From Porphyrobacter sp. (GTDB taxonomy: Bacteria > Pseudomonadota > Alphaproteobacteria > Sphingomonadales > Sphingomonadaceae): DNA of 64,000 bases. The translations under genes and the position numbers were made by a program. Under the pieces are notes generated by a model. It saw nothing but the letters and a program-made list of their open reading frames with translations. It was not told where the DNA came from and did not search any database. The stretch spans positions 992,001-1,056,000 of the forward strand of contig JAPZRO010000004.1 in assembly GCA_027531395.1 (NCBI GenBank). The letters are read 5' to 3'. Positions 35,729 through 44,683 of this stretch are shown one piece after another (position 1 is the first letter of the stretch; every line of letters begins with the position of its first letter).

Positions 35729-36130
35729 ATGCTCCGGACCCTCCGCCCCTTTGCCGCGCTCGCTGCCCTCTCACTCACCGCCGCCTGCGCCGTGATCCCC
35801 GAAGCGCCGATCGTCGAAACACTGCCCGCTGCCGAAGGCACCGCGGTCCCGCTCGGGAAAGCTGTGGAAGTCGGCGCCTTGGCCGTGGAGCCATTGAGGA
35901 TCATCGAGGACAGCCGTTGCCCGATCAATGCCCGTTGCATCTGGGCCGGGCGACTGGTGATCGAGGCAAACATTGCCGGATACTCGTGGGGCGAAATCGC
36001 CAGGCTGACGCTGGGCGAGCCGCACACCACGCACGGCGTGACGCTGGCGCTCACCTCCGGCAGTCCCGCACCGGAGACCGGTGGCACGATCGCGCCGGAG
36101 GACTATCGCTTCACCTTCGAACGGCGCTGA
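35729..36130 (+). CDS. Hypothetical lipoprotein
   Basis: 133 aa. A signal peptide ends in a lipobox-like LTAACA (Cys20). The mature part carries a central Cys pair (RCPINARCIWAG) often seen in small secreted proteins of this type, and a beta-rich C-terminus ending DYRFTFERR. No function is known to me. It is convergent with fba, with 4 bases between the stops. Confidence 0.7.
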   Translation: MLRTLRPFAALAALSLTAACAVIPEAPIVETLPAAEGTAVPLGKAVEVGALAVEPLRIIEDSRCPINARCIWAGRLVIEANIAGYSWGEIARLTLGEPHTTHGVTLALTSGSPAPETGGTIAPEDYRFTFERR

Positions 36131-36134
36131 CGCC

Positions 36135-37019
36135 TCACACGCTCGCGCTGGCGATCTGGTCGATCGCCTTGCCGAGCACGGTGTTGAATTCCTCGTCGCT
36201 CTGGCCCTTGCGCAGGTCCTGCAGCAGCCCGCGGCTGAAGCTGGCGATCATGCCGGGGTTCTGCGCGAGCCGGGCGCAGGCATCGTCGGTCGAGAACCCG
36301 CCCGAGAGCGCGACCACGCGCAGCACCTTGGGGTGATTCACCAGCGGCGTGTAGAGGCCCGCGGTCGCCGGGATCGAGAGCTTGAGCATCACCTGCTGGC
36401 CTTCCGGCAGCGCGTCGAGCTGCTTCGTGATCTCGGCGAGCAGGATGTCCTCGCCCGCGGCGCGGTCTTCGGCGGTGATGTCATATTCGGGCTCGATGAT
36501 CGGCATCAGGCCCGCTGCGATGATCTGCGCGCCGACCTCGAACTGCTGGGCGACCAAGGCGGCGATCCCGGCCGGGCTGGCCGACTTGATCACCGAGCGC
36601 ATCTTGGTGCCGAACATCCCTGCCGCCACCGACTTTTCGAGCAGCGCGGCGAGCTTCACCATCGGCTTCATCAGCTGCACACCGTCCGCCTCGTCGGCCA
36701 GCCCCTCGTCGACCTTGATGAAGGGAACGATCCCACGGTCCTTGAGCGCATCGGCTGTGGGCTTGCCATCGACGAGGCCGTCCATGGTCTTTTCGAACAG
36801 GATCGCCCCGATCACCTTGCCGCTGCCGAAGCAGGGCGAGGTGATGACGCGCGCGCGCATCGCGTGGATCTGGGCGAACATCTCGTCATCGCCCGACCAT
36901 TCGCTGTCATCGACCCCGTAACCGCGCAGCGCCTTGGGAGTCGATCCGCCCGACTGGTCAAGCGCGGCGATGAACCCCTGTCCGGTGGCGATGCGGGTCG
37001 TCATGTCGAGGGTGTTCAT
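36135..37019 (-). CDS. Class I fructose-bisphosphate aldolase
   Basis: 294 aa. It splits fructose-1,6-bisphosphate into glyceraldehyde-3-phosphate and dihydroxyacetone phosphate. It is a Schiff-base (metal-independent) aldolase: GFIAALDQSGGSTPKAL, ILFEKTMDG, FIKVDEG, PIIEPEYDI and VMLKLSIP (the candidate Schiff-base lysine) match the bacterial short class I group. The ATG at 37019 (MNTLDMTTRIATGQ) is preferred; an upstream in-frame extension of 19 codons lacks similarity. It closes the tkt-gap-pgk-fba run. Confidence 0.9.
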   Translation of the reverse strand: MNTLDMTTRIATGQGFIAALDQSGGSTPKALRGYGVDDSEWSGDDEMFAQIHAMRARVITSPCFGSGKVIGAILFEKTMDGLVDGKPTADALKDRGIVPFIKVDEGLADEADGVQLMKPMVKLAALLEKSVAAGMFGTKMRSVIKSASPAGIAALVAQQFEVGAQIIAAGLMPIIEPEYDITAEDRAAGEDILLAEITKQLDALPEGQQVMLKLSIPATAGLYTPLVNHPKVLRVVALSGGFSTDDACARLAQNPGMIASFSRGLLQDLRKGQSDEEFNTVLGKAIDQIASASV

Positions 37020-37130
37020 AGCGCTGTTTTCCCTGTTGTCGTCGCGTTGGCGGGCGGTTTGTGCATACCTATGCATAACCTCTGGAGCGCGCCCTTAGCC
37101 AGTCGCTGGCGATGCTGCAACCGCGAAGGG

Positions 37131-37583
37131 CTAGCGTTTCGACAGTCGCCGGATGATGCCGGTGAAACTGAGCGCCGGCTGGCCGTCGCCGGTGATCAGC
37201 CCGCGCACGAAGATGGTCTTGCCCCCGCCGCGCGTCACCTCGCCGCGCGCCTCGACCAGCGCGCCGGTGCTGATCGGGCCGAGGAAATCGCCCGAGAGGT
37301 TGAGCGTCACCGCATGATCGCCGTCGAGCACGTCGGTGGCGATCGCGAACAGGGCGAAATCGGCAAAGGTCATCATGCAGCCGCCATGCATGAACCCGCC
37401 GCCGTTCATGTGGCGCGGCTCGGCACGGAAGGCACTGACATAGGAACCGTCCTCCTCGCGGCGGTAGTAGAACGGGCCGGAGCGGGTCTCGAAGGGATCG
37501 CCCTGCCAGTAACGCCAGCCGGCGAATTCGCCCTCCTCCATCGTCGACAGCTGGCCGTAGGAGGCCTCCATCATCTCGCTCAT
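37131..37583 (-). CDS. PaaI-type hot-dog fold thioesterase
   Basis: 150 aa. The hot-dog pattern includes RHMNGGGFMHGGCMMTFADFALF, the catalytic loop of PaaI-like acyl-CoA thioesterases, and VTLNLSGDFLGPISTGALVEARGEV. The substrate is unknown. The ATG at 37583 follows the NTF2-like gene by 14 bases; the longer open frame is a shadow of that gene. Position inside the glycolytic cluster does not define its role. Confidence 0.82.
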   Translation of the reverse strand: MSEMMEASYGQLSTMEEGEFAGWRYWQGDPFETRSGPFYYRREEDGSYVSAFRAEPRHMNGGGFMHGGCMMTFADFALFAIATDVLDGDHAVTLNLSGDFLGPISTGALVEARGEVTRGGGKTIFVRGLITGDGQPALSFTGIIRRLSKR

Positions 37584-37597
37584 TGCGCTTGGCGCTC

Positions 37598-38023
37598 CTA
37601 TTTCCACAATTGCAGCCTGCGGACCGCCGCGGCCAACCCCTCGCCTTCGTCGAGCCGCGCCAGACTGCGTTCGTTGAGCTTCCACCCGCCGATGGTGCCC
37701 TTGCGCCACAGCCCGGTCAGAAAGAACGGGCCGGACCACACTTTTGCCCCCAGCCCGAGTTCGAGTTCCGCCCCGGCGACGAACCACGCGCTCTTGCCCT
37801 GCGGGCGGATGAACACCTCGTGGAAGGCGAATTTGGTGCAGGCAAAGCCGCGTTCGACCGCGGCAAGGAAGCTCGGCCGGTCGAGCAGCTGCGGCGGCAG
37901 CGTGCCGATCATGGCGACGAAATCGCGGCCGAGGAGCTTCTTGGTCTCCTTGGCATCGCCCGCCAGCCAGGCGCGCATCAGGCGCAGTTCGAGCGCTTCG
38001 ATTTCGGCAGCGGTATCGGCCAT
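37598..38023 (-). CDS. NTF2-like (DUF4440-type) protein
   Basis: 141 aa cone-shaped NTF2-fold pattern: an N-terminal helix (AAEIEALELRLMRAWLAGDAK), then LLGRDFVAMIGTLPPQLLDR and a beta-rich end WSGPFFLTGLWRK. Such proteins range from enzymes to binding proteins, so function cannot be given. The ATG overlaps the region next to the pgk stop (2 bases apart), and the gene ends 14 bases before the thioesterase, suggesting co-transcription. Confidence 0.75.
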   Translation of the reverse strand: MADTAAEIEALELRLMRAWLAGDAKETKKLLGRDFVAMIGTLPPQLLDRPSFLAAVERGFACTKFAFHEVFIRPQGKSAWFVAGAELELGLGAKVWSGPFFLTGLWRKGTIGGWKLNERSLARLDEGEGLAAAVRRLQLWK

Positions 38024-38024
38024 G

Positions 38025-39230
38025 TCAGGCTTCGAGCGCGGCCACGCCGGGCAGGACGCGGCCTTCCATCCATTCGAGGAAAGCGCCGCCAGCGGTTGAG
38101 ATATAGGTGAAATCCTGCGAGGCGCCGGCATGGGCGAGCGCCGCGACCGTATCCCCGCCGCCGGCCACGCTGATGAGCGAGCCTTCGAGGCTGAGCGCCG
38201 CAGCCGTGCGCGCGAGCGCGACGGTGGCAGCGTCGAAGGGCTCGGTCTCGAAGGCACCGAGCGGCCCGTTCCACACCAGCGTGCGGCAGGTCTTGAGCAC
38301 ATCCGCGAGCGCCTCAACCGCCTGCGGGCCGAGATCGAGGATCATCTCGTCCTCGGCGACTTCGTGGACGTTGCAGACCCGTAGGGAAGCGGGATTGGCG
38401 GCAAATTCCTTGGCCACCACCACGTCATAGGGCAGGTGCACGGTGCAGCCCGCGTGATCGGCCTCGTCCATGATCCGCGCCACGGTGGGCGCAAGATCGT
38501 GTTCGCACAGGCTCTTGCCGACATTCACCCCGCGCGCGGCGAGGAAGGTGTTGGCCATGCCACCGCCGATGATGAGGTGCTGGACCTTGCCAACGAGGTT
38601 TTCGAGCACGGCGAGCTTGGTCGAGACCTTGGCCCCGCCGACCACGGCGGCGACCGGCTTTTCCGGCGCGCCGAGGGCGGCGTCGAGCGCCTTTAATTCC
38701 GCTTCCATCGAACGGCCCGCATAGGCGGGCAGATAATGCGCGAGGCCCTCGGTGGTGGCGTGCGCGCGGTGCGCGGCGCTGAAGGCGTCGTTGACGTAGA
38801 GCGTGCCGTGGGCGGCGATCGCCTTGGCGAGCTCGGGATCGTTCTTTTCCTCGCCCGGCCAGAAGCGGGTGTTGTCGAGCAGACCGATATCGCCCGCACG
38901 CAGGATGGTGCTGACCGCCTGATCCACCACCGGCCCGGCGATCTCGGGGATGAACATCACTTCCTTGCCCAGCACCTGCTCGACATCGCCGATCACCATG
39001 CTGGTCGAAAGCTGCGAAGAGCGCTGGCCGCCCGGCCGACCGAAATGCGCCAGCAGCAGCACCTTCGCACCCCGGCCCGCGAGCTCCAGGATCGTCGGCT
39101 TCACCGCCTCCACCCGCGTCACGTCGGTGGCCGAGCCATCCTTCATCGGCAGGTTGAGATCGACGCGCACCAGCGCGACCTCGCCGGTCAGATCGGCGGG
39201 CAGATCATCGAGGGTCTTGAACTTGGGCAC
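38025..39230 (-). CDS. pgk: Phosphoglycerate kinase
   Basis: 401 aa. It makes ATP from 1,3-bisphosphoglycerate in glycolysis. The N-terminal signature is [12 protein letters not shown], substrate-binding histidine and arginines are in LAHFGRPGG, and nucleotide-binding glycines are in [12 protein letters not shown] and [11 protein letters not shown]. There is no ATG near the conserved start. The GTG at 39230 (MPKFKTLDD) with GGAG 9 bases upstream fits. Upstream in-frame codons come from the palindromic repeat at 39239-39330 and are not part of the enzyme. Confidence 0.93.
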   Translation of the reverse strand: MPKFKTLDDLPADLTGEVALVRVDLNLPMKDGSATDVTRVEAVKPTILELAGRGAKVLLLAHFGRPGGQRSSQLSTSMVIGDVEQVLGKEVMFIPEIAGPVVDQAVSTILRAGDIGLLDNTRFWPGEEKNDPELAKAIAAHGTLYVNDAFSAAHRAHATTEGLAHYLPAYAGRSMEAELKALDAALGAPEKPVAAVVGGAKVSTKLAVLENLVGKVQHLIIGGGMANTFLAARGVNVGKSLCEHDLAPTVARIMDEADHAGCTVHLPYDVVVAKEFAANPASLRVCNVHEVAEDEMILDLGPQAVEALADVLKTCRTLVWNGPLGAFETEPFDAATVALARTAAALSLEGSLISVAGGGDTVAALAHAGASQDFTYISTAGGAFLEWMEGRVLPGVAALEA

Positions 39231-39238
39231 TGGCAACT

Positions 39239-39330
39239 CCGTTCGCCCTGAGCCTGTCGAAGGGCCGTCCTTCCTTCGCGGCACAGTGCTGAAAGAAAAT
39301 ACGGTGCTTCGACAAGCTCAGCACGAACGG
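39239..39330. repeat. Intergenic palindromic repeat between gap and pgk
   Basis: The outer arms are CCGTTCGCCCTGAGCCTGTC at the left and its near-complement ending in GCACGAACGG at the right, with GAAGGGC and GTGCTTCGAC inside. A copy of almost the same length and end sequences sits at 46165-46257 inside the E2 gene. I know this as an abundant repeat type in sphingomonads; its role is not settled. Here it lies in the leader between gap and pgk and could shape relative expression. Confidence 0.85.
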
Positions 39331-39347
39331 GTGCTGTGGCCTGCGGC

Positions 39348-40355
39348 TTACAGGAACTTCGCCATCACCCCGGCGGTGTCGATCATGCGGTTGGAGAAGC
39401 CCCATTCGTTGTCGTACCAGCTGACGACGCGGGCGAGCTTGCCTTCCATGACCGAGGTCTCGAGGCTGTCGACCGTCGAGGACGCGGGGTAGTGGTTGAA
39501 GTCCGAGCTGACCAGCGGCTCGTCGGTGTAGTCGAGCACGCCCTTCATCGGACCTTCGGCCGCCGCCTTGAGCGCAGCGTTGATTTCTTCCGCGGTGGTG
39601 TCGCGGCTCGGCACGAAGACGAGATCGACCATCGAGACGTTCGGGGTCGGCACGCGCACCGACGAGCCGTCGAGCTTGCCCTTCAGTTCGGGCAGCACCA
39701 GGCCCACCGCACGCGCAGCGCCGGTGGTGGTCGGGATCATGTTGGCTGCACCCGCACGTGCACGGCGCAGGTCCTTGTGGATCTGGTCGAGCATGCGCTG
39801 GTCGTTGGTGTAGGAGTGGATCGTGGTCATGAAGCCGCGCTCGATGCCGATGACATCGTTGAGCACCTTGGCGACCGGCGCGAGGCAGTTGGTGGTGCAG
39901 CTCGCGTTCGAGATGATCACGTCATCAGCGGTCAGGGTTTCGTGGTTCACGCCGTAGACGATGGTCTTGGTGACGCCGGTCGCGGGCGCGGAGATGATCA
40001 CGCGCTTGGCCCCGGCGGCAAGGTGCGGGCGGCTCGCTTCGTCCGACTGGAAGAAGCCGGTGCATTCGAGCACGATGTCGATACCCATCGCCGCGTGCGG
40101 CAGCTTGCCCGGGTCCTTCTCGGCGGTCACCGCGATGCGCTTGCCATTGACGATGATCGCATCGCCATCGGCGGTCACTTCGCCGTTGAAGCGGCCGTGG
40201 ACCGAATCATAGGCGAACAGCAGCGCGTTGGACTTGGCGTCGGCGAGATCGTTGATCGCGACCAGATCGAGATCGTGATCGGTGCGTTCGAGGATCGCGC
40301 GGGCAACGAGGCGGCCGATGCGACCGAAGCCGTTGATGGCAACTTTGGTGGCCAT
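39348..40355 (-). CDS. gap: Glyceraldehyde-3-phosphate dehydrogenase
   Basis: 335 aa. NAD-binding [16 protein letters not shown] at the N-terminus, the catalytic cysteine in [17 protein letters not shown], the substrate loop [12 protein letters not shown], and the C-terminal [13 protein letters not shown] are all intact. It oxidises and phosphorylates glyceraldehyde-3-phosphate in glycolysis, or runs the reverse in gluconeogenesis. It lies 15 bases after tkt and ahead of pgk on the same strand. Confidence 0.96.
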   Translation of the reverse strand: MATKVAINGFGRIGRLVARAILERTDHDLDLVAINDLADAKSNALLFAYDSVHGRFNGEVTADGDAIIVNGKRIAVTAEKDPGKLPHAAMGIDIVLECTGFFQSDEASRPHLAAGAKRVIISAPATGVTKTIVYGVNHETLTADDVIISNASCTTNCLAPVAKVLNDVIGIERGFMTTIHSYTNDQRMLDQIHKDLRRARAGAANMIPTTTGAARAVGLVLPELKGKLDGSSVRVPTPNVSMVDLVFVPSRDTTAEEINAALKAAAEGPMKGVLDYTDEPLVSSDFNHYPASSTVDSLETSVMEGKLARVVSWYDNEWGFSNRMIDTAGVMAKFL

Positions 40356-40370
40356 GAGAGGTACTCCTGC

Positions 40371-42347
40371 TTATCCGTTCAGTTTGTTCAGGATTTGCGG
40401 AACAATCTTGTCCGCGGTGAAGCCGAAATGGGCAAACAGATCGCCCGCCGGCGCCGAGGCGCCGAAGCTGTCGATGCCGATGTTGAGCCCCTTGTTGCCG
40501 GTGTAACGCTGCCAGCCGAAGGTGCTCGCCGCCTCGACCGAGACGATCAGCGCATCATCGGGCAGGATATCGGCGCGGTAGGCGGCGTCCTGCTCGTCGA
40601 ACAGTTCGGTGCAGACCATCGAAACGACATCCGCGCCCACGCCCTGCCCTTCGAGCTGCGCGGCGCAGGCGACGGCAAGCTCGACTTCCGAGCCCGTGGC
40701 AAGGATCACGACCTTGCGCGCCGCTTCCGCAGCCTTGAGGCGGTAGCCGCCCTTGGCCGAGAGGTTCTCGCGGGCTTCGAGCCGCAGCTGCGGCAGGTTC
40801 TGGCGGGTCAGGGCCAGCACGGTCGGGCGATCCTTCTGCTCGAGCGCGATCTGCCAGCACTCGGCCGTTTCGACCGCGTCGGAGGGGCGCATCACCAGCA
40901 GGTTCGGCATCGCCCGAAGCGAGGCGAGATGCTCGACCGGCTGGTGGGTCGGCCCGTCCTCGCCCAGCCCGATGCTGTCATGGGTCATCACATAGACCAC
41001 GCGGCAATGCTGGAGCGCCGAGAGCCGGATCGCGCCGCGGGCATAGTCGGTAAAGACGAGGAAGGTGCCGCCATAGGGGATCACGCCCCCGTGCAGCGCC
41101 ATGCCGTTCATCGCCGCGGCCATGCCGAACTCGCGGATGCCGTAATAGACGTAGCGGCCCGAATAGTCGTCCTTGGAGAACGTGCCGATCCCGCCCGCGA
41201 GCGTGTTGTTCGAGCCGGTAAGGTCGGCGCTGCCGCCGATGGTGTCGGGCAGCATCGGGTTGATCGCCCCGAGCGCGATTTCGCTCGCCTTGCGGGTGGC
41301 GATCTTCTGCGGCGATGCGATCAGTCCGGCGATATGGGCATCAAGGCTGAAGCCTTCGGGCAGTTCGCCCGCCATGCGCCGCTCGAATTCGGCCTTGTGC
41401 GGGCTCGCTTCGAGACGGCCGGCCCAGGTGCCATGCGCGCGGCGGCCCGGTTCACCCGCCATGCGCCAGTCGGCGAGAATGTCCGAGGGGATCACAAAAG
41501 GCTCTGCGTCCCATCCCAGCTCGGTCCGCGCCGCCGCCACTTCCGCCGCGCCGAGCGCCGCGCCGTGGACACCGCTGGTGCCCTGCTTGTTGGGCGCGCC
41601 CTTGCCGATCAGCGTGCGGCAGGCGACCAGCGAGGGCCGCGGATCGGCCTTGGCCTCGTTCAGCGCCCGCTCGATATCGGCGAAGTCATGGCCGTCGCAC
41701 TCGGTGACGTGCCAGCCGGTCGCGATGTAGCGCGCCTTGATGTCCTCCGAGGTCGACAGATCGGTCGCACCGTCGATGGTGATGCGGTTGTCGTCCCACA
41801 GCACGTTGAGCTTGCCGAGGCCGAGGTGGCCAGCGAGCCCGATCGCCTCGTGGTTGATGCCCTCCATCAGGCAGCCGTCACCCGCGATCACCCAGGTGCG
41901 GTGATCGACCAGATCATCGCCGAACACGGCATTGAGGTGCCGCTCGGCCATCGCCATGCCGACAGCCATCGCGATGCCCTGTCCCAGCGGACCGGTGGTG
42001 CACTCCACCCCGTCGAGCAGGAAGTTTTCCGGGTGACCGGCGCAGGGGCTCGAAAGCTGGCGAAAATCGCGGATGTCCTCGATCGTCGGCGCGGCATAGC
42101 CCGTCAGGTAGAGCAGGCTGTAGATCAGCATCGAGCCGTGGCCCGCGCTCAGCACGAAGCGGTCGCGGTCGGCCCAGTGCGGGGCCGTCGGATCGAACTT
42201 GAGATGGCCGGTGTAGAGCACGGTCGCCACGTCGGCCATGCCCATCGGCATCCCGGGGTGGCCCGAATTGGCTGCCTCGACCGCATCCATCGAAAGGGCG
42301 CGGATGGCATTGGCCATGAGCGGCAGGCGGGCGGGTTCGATCGTCAT
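40371..42347 (-). CDS. tkt: Transketolase
   Basis: 658 aa thiamine-diphosphate enzyme of the pentose phosphate pathway. The pyrophosphate-binding motif GDGCLMEG is followed by LGKLNVLWDDNRITIDG. The pyrimidine domain has ITHDSIGLGEDGPTHQPVEHLA-like residues, here beginning VMTHDSIGLGEDGPT. The ATG at 42347 (MTIEPARLPLMANAIRALSM) fits the family; a longer open frame upstream has no similarity. It is first in the glycolytic operon. Confidence 0.95.
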   Translation of the reverse strand: MTIEPARLPLMANAIRALSMDAVEAANSGHPGMPMGMADVATVLYTGHLKFDPTAPHWADRDRFVLSAGHGSMLIYSLLYLTGYAAPTIEDIRDFRQLSSPCAGHPENFLLDGVECTTGPLGQGIAMAVGMAMAERHLNAVFGDDLVDHRTWVIAGDGCLMEGINHEAIGLAGHLGLGKLNVLWDDNRITIDGATDLSTSEDIKARYIATGWHVTECDGHDFADIERALNEAKADPRPSLVACRTLIGKGAPNKQGTSGVHGAALGAAEVAAARTELGWDAEPFVIPSDILADWRMAGEPGRRAHGTWAGRLEASPHKAEFERRMAGELPEGFSLDAHIAGLIASPQKIATRKASEIALGAINPMLPDTIGGSADLTGSNNTLAGGIGTFSKDDYSGRYVYYGIREFGMAAAMNGMALHGGVIPYGGTFLVFTDYARGAIRLSALQHCRVVYVMTHDSIGLGEDGPTHQPVEHLASLRAMPNLLVMRPSDAVETAECWQIALEQKDRPTVLALTRQNLPQLRLEARENLSAKGGYRLKAAEAARKVVILATGSEVELAVACAAQLEGQGVGADVVSMVCTELFDEQDAAYRADILPDDALIVSVEAASTFGWQRYTGNKGLNIGIDSFGASAPAGDLFAHFGFTADKIVPQILNKLNG

Positions 42348-42583
42348 GGGCGCACGTGTCTCCTGATGCTGCCCCGGCGCCTGCGGCTGCGGCCCGGAGC
42401 CTGACCGTCCGCCGCGCCGGGCTAACGGGCGATTCGATCCCTCGATTGCGGCTGTGCCATTGCCGAGCCATCGGGAGAGGTCAACCTTGCGTGCACGCGC
42501 GATCCGCAGCGCGCTGCGCATGACTTATCAACAGGCTGCCCCAAGGCTTTGCGCGCGCGGGGCTATCTTGGTATTTCATCGCC

Positions 42584-42799
42584 ATGAACGCCAACCGCAT
42601 CGAGCGTGCGCTGGAGCGCATCGAGGCCGCGATGGAGCGGATGGATGCCGCGCGCGAGGGAGCGCTGGCGGCGACTGCGCAGCCTTCCGCCAGCTCGGCG
42701 CGGGTGGTGGAACTGGTCAATGCGCATGAGAAGCTGCGCGAGCAAGTCTCGGAAACCCTTCGCGAACTCGACGATCTGATCGGCAAGCTGGAAGATTAG
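42584..42799 (+). CDS. Small coiled-coil protein upstream of zapA
   Basis: 71 aa, almost wholly helical with heptad-like Leu/Ile/Met spacing in IERALERIEAAMERM and EKLREQVSETLRELDDLIGK. It starts just upstream of zapA (6-base gap after its stop), so a role near the divisome is possible. Small coiled-coil genes in this position are common in alphaproteobacteria, but I cannot name a family with certainty. Confidence 0.75.
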   Translation: MNANRIERALERIEAAMERMDAAREGALAATAQPSASSARVVELVNAHEKLREQVSETLRELDDLIGKLED

Positions 42800-42805
42800 G
42801 CACCC

Positions 42806-43258
42806 ATGAGCACCGTGACGCTGACCATCGGGCCGAAATCCTATTCCATCGCCTGTGCCGATGGCGAGGAAGCGCATATCGAGGCGCTGGGCGCGATGAT
42901 CGCCGAGAAATACGCGCTGCTGGGGTCGGCCCGCGCGCCGCTGGAGGCGCAGAACCTGCTGTTTGCCGCGCTGTTCCTTGCCGATGAACTGACCGAGGCA
43001 CGCAAGGGTAAGGGCAAGGCCGCACCTGTTCCCTCCCCTGCCGCGACCGAAGAGACCGCAGCGCTGAAGGCCGAGATCGCCCGGCTTGAAGGCGAACTGG
43101 CAGAAGCGCGCAAGGCTCCGGCCCCCTCGCCTGCGCCGCAAGGCGATTTGTTCGGCGGCCCTGACGCTTCGGCGTTGCTTGCCGAGAGGCTCGAAGCCCT
43201 CGCCACTCGCGCCGAAGCGGGCGCGGCGGCGCTTGAAGCGGCGGGCGCGAGCGCCTAG
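42806..43258 (+). CDS. zapA: Cell division protein ZapA
   Basis: 150 aa. The N-terminal ZapA domain (VTLTIGPKSYSIACADGEEAHIEALGAMI) is followed by an Ala/Pro-rich linker and a helical tail. ZapA bundles FtsZ filaments at midcell. The tail is longer than in E. coli ZapA (109 aa) and includes a low-complexity section, common in alphaproteobacteria. It is directly followed by 6S RNA and fau, as in enterobacteria. Confidence 0.9.
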   Translation: MSTVTLTIGPKSYSIACADGEEAHIEALGAMIAEKYALLGSARAPLEAQNLLFAALFLADELTEARKGKGKAAPVPSPAATEETAALKAEIARLEGELAEARKAPAPSPAPQGDLFGGPDASALLAERLEALATRAEAGAAALEAAGASA

Positions 43259-43406
43259 ATAGGTGGGCGGCGGGACTGCCCGGCACGAGCCGATTGAATA
43301 TCCCTGAGGCTATAAGTAATCCAAATGGGAGTTGTCCCTGTCCTTGCCTGCTGGTTCGTCCGGAAGGCTTGGGTATACGGCGCCCACCTGACGTACCATG
43401 CGTCAG
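43259..43406 (+). ncRNA. ssrS: 6S RNA (approximate ends)
   Basis: It sits in the gap between zapA and fau, the classic ssrS location. The terminal stem AGGTGGGCGGCG (43261-43272) pairs with CGGCGCCCACCT (43378-43389). Internal blocks GAGCCGAT near the 5' side and GGTTCGTCCGGAAGGCTT on the 3' side resemble the conserved parts of E. coli 6S RNA. A hairpin CTGACG/CGTCAG (43388-43406) lies at the 3' end. 6S RNA mimics an open promoter and inhibits housekeeping RNA polymerase. The ends are estimates. Confidence 0.85.
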
Positions 43407-43445
43407 AGGATTTCTAGCGCAAACGACCCATGGTGGTTCCGCCAC

Positions 43446-43480
43446 GTTTTTGTTGCCCTACCGCTTCGCTGCTTGAGGGC
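43446..43480. repeat. Diverged copy of the 35-base element duplicated at 30496-30565
   Basis: It aligns with the 35-base unit at about 31 of 36 positions and shares the GCCCT/AGGGC arms and the core GCTGCTTGAGGGC. Its 3' end runs into a six-T tract. Confidence 0.7.
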
Positions 43481-43486
43481 TTTTTT
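43455..43486 (+). terminator. Putative terminator downstream of 6S RNA
   Basis: GCCCT (43455-43459) pairs with AGGGC (43476-43480), followed by six T. The stem is only 5 pairs, but the loop can fold further (GCTTCGC). It is suited to end the zapA-6S transcript. Confidence 0.6.
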
Positions 43487-43491
43487 GTTTT

Positions 43492-43513
43492 CCGCATCGC
43501 CTCCGCGATGCGG
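43492..43513. other. 9-bp hairpin and GC-rich palindromic block before fau
   Basis: CCGCATCGC (43492-43500) pairs perfectly with GCGATGCGG (43505-43513). It is followed by a run of nested GC-rich palindromes to about 43590 (GGGCCCGGCCCTTGCAGGGC and GGCCGTTCGGCC among them). This looks like repeat DNA rather than coding sequence. Confidence 0.6.
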
Positions 43514-43607
43514 TTTCCTTCGGGGGCCCGGCCCTTGCAGGGCTACCCCTACGGGCGGCCGTTCGGCCTTGCGGCCCAGCGGGCCGTAGCCTACCGCTGA
43601 GGTTGCA

Positions 43608-44189
43608 ATGACCGACCTCTCCAAAGACCAGCTCCGCCGCTCTCTGCGCGCCGCGCGCAAGGCGCATGTCGAGGCGCTGCCGGATTCGATCCGCGGCCTG
43701 CTGTTCCATCGCCCCCCTGCCCCGCTGCTTGCGCGGATCGGTGACGAGGCGGTGATCGGGCTCTATCACGCCGGGCCTTACGAGGCACCCGCTGGCGGCT
43801 ACGCGCGCTTCTTCCACGATGCCGGGCACAGCCTCGCCCTCCCTCGCTTCGCTGCCAAGGGTGCGCCGATGGCTTTTGCCCGCCATTCCGACCCCTATGC
43901 CGATAGCGATCTCGAAGTCGGCCCCTTCGGGATGCTCCAGCCAGCTGCCGAGGCCGAAACCGTGATCCCCGATGTTCTGTTCGTGCCGCTGGTTGCCTTT
44001 ACCGCCGATGGCGCGCGTCTTGGACAGGGGGGCGGGCATTATGATCGCTGGCTGGCGGAACATCGGCCCGCTCTGACGATTGGGCTGGCGTGGGATGTGC
44101 AGCTATGTGACGCACTTCCCGCCGAACCCCACGACGCCGCGCTCGACGCGGTGATCACTCCGACCCGGATCTACGGACACCTGAACTGA
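43608..44189 (+). CDS. fau: 5-formyltetrahydrofolate cyclo-ligase
   Basis: 193 aa. It converts 5-formyl-THF to 5,10-methenyl-THF with ATP, recycling a stored folate. Family motifs are KDQLRRSLRAARKAH at the N-terminus and the ATP-binding end DVLFVPLVAFTADGARLGQGGGHYDRWLA. It is co-located with 6S RNA as in many proteobacteria. Its stop overlaps the next start (TGATG). Confidence 0.92.
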   Translation: MTDLSKDQLRRSLRAARKAHVEALPDSIRGLLFHRPPAPLLARIGDEAVIGLYHAGPYEAPAGGYARFFHDAGHSLALPRFAAKGAPMAFARHSDPYADSDLEVGPFGMLQPAAEAETVIPDVLFVPLVAFTADGARLGQGGGHYDRWLAEHRPALTIGLAWDVQLCDALPAEPHDAALDAVITPTRIYGHLN

Positions 44190-44413
44190 TGCGCGAAACC
44201 CCGACCTGGCGAATTCCCCTCGGCATCTTCGGCCTGTTTGCTGGCCTGATGGTCTATGGCGTGGTGATTGCGCGCTACGCGCCTTCGCTGATCGGTAGCT
44301 GGTCGGGACTGGCGCAGACAGCGGTCTATGTGGTGCTCGGCCTGATATGGCTGCTGCCGCTGAAGCGCTTCCTGATCTGGATGGAAACCGGGCGCTGGAG
44401 CCCGCCCGAATAG
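44189..44413 (+). CDS. DUF2842-family small membrane protein
   Basis: 74 aa with two hydrophobic segments (about 9-28 and 38-57). It ends with LIWLLPLKRFLIWMETGRW, the hallmark of DUF2842, a short alphaproteobacterial family of unknown function. The ATG overlaps the fau stop by one base, so it is translated from the same message. Confidence 0.88.
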   Translation: MRETPTWRIPLGIFGLFAGLMVYGVVIARYAPSLIGSWSGLAQTAVYVVLGLIWLLPLKRFLIWMETGRWSPPE

Positions 44414-44432
44414 CCAAGCAGGCAAAAGAAAA

Positions 44433-44450
44433 GGCGGGCCGAAGCCCGCC
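44433..44450. terminator. Bidirectional terminator between the DUF2842 gene and tRNA-Asp
   Basis: GGCGGGC (44433-44439) pairs with GCCCGCC (44444-44450). On the minus strand it is followed by TTTTCTTTT, a strong signal for the tRNA-Asp transcript. On the plus strand only TTGT follows, weaker, for the fau operon. Confidence 0.8.
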
Positions 44451-44486
44451 TTGTCGCTGCCCTTGAGGGCTTTCCCGAGGAACAAG

Positions 44487-44563
44487 TGGCGCGAGTGACG
44501 GGGCTCGAACCCGCGACCTTCGGCGTGACAGGCCGACGCTCTAACCGACTGAGCTACACCCGC
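44487..44563 (-). tRNA. tRNA-Asp (anticodon GTC)
   Basis: 77 bases. The acceptor stem pairs GCGGGTG with CACTCGC (one G-U), the D-arm contains TAGCTCAGTCGGTTAGAGC, the anticodon loop CTGTCAC carries GTC, the T-arm contains GGTTCGAGCC, and discriminator G is followed by encoded CCA. Confidence 0.97.
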
Positions 44564-44683
44564 GCATCTTGTTCTTCCGAGCGTTGCGGCGATGCCGTCC
44601 CGCTCGTGGAGCAGCGCCATTAGGACCGTGCGGAAGGGCTGTCAACGGCCATATCGGCAATTTTTGAGGCACCCGCCGCGCCC

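Noticed and set aside
36135..42347. The tkt-gap-pgk-fba run considered as a Calvin-cycle (cbb) operon
   Set aside because: No RuBisCO, phosphoribulokinase or cbbR is present; it fits the usual glycolysis/pentose-phosphate cluster of alphaproteobacteria.
39336..42404. A 1022-codon plus-strand open frame opposite gap and tkt
   Set aside because: Same codon-bias shadow effect; both minus-strand genes have intact catalytic motifs.
43398..43589. A 63-codon open frame between 6S RNA and fau
   Set aside because: It spans the T-run hairpin and nested palindromes, so it is repeat DNA rather than a gene.
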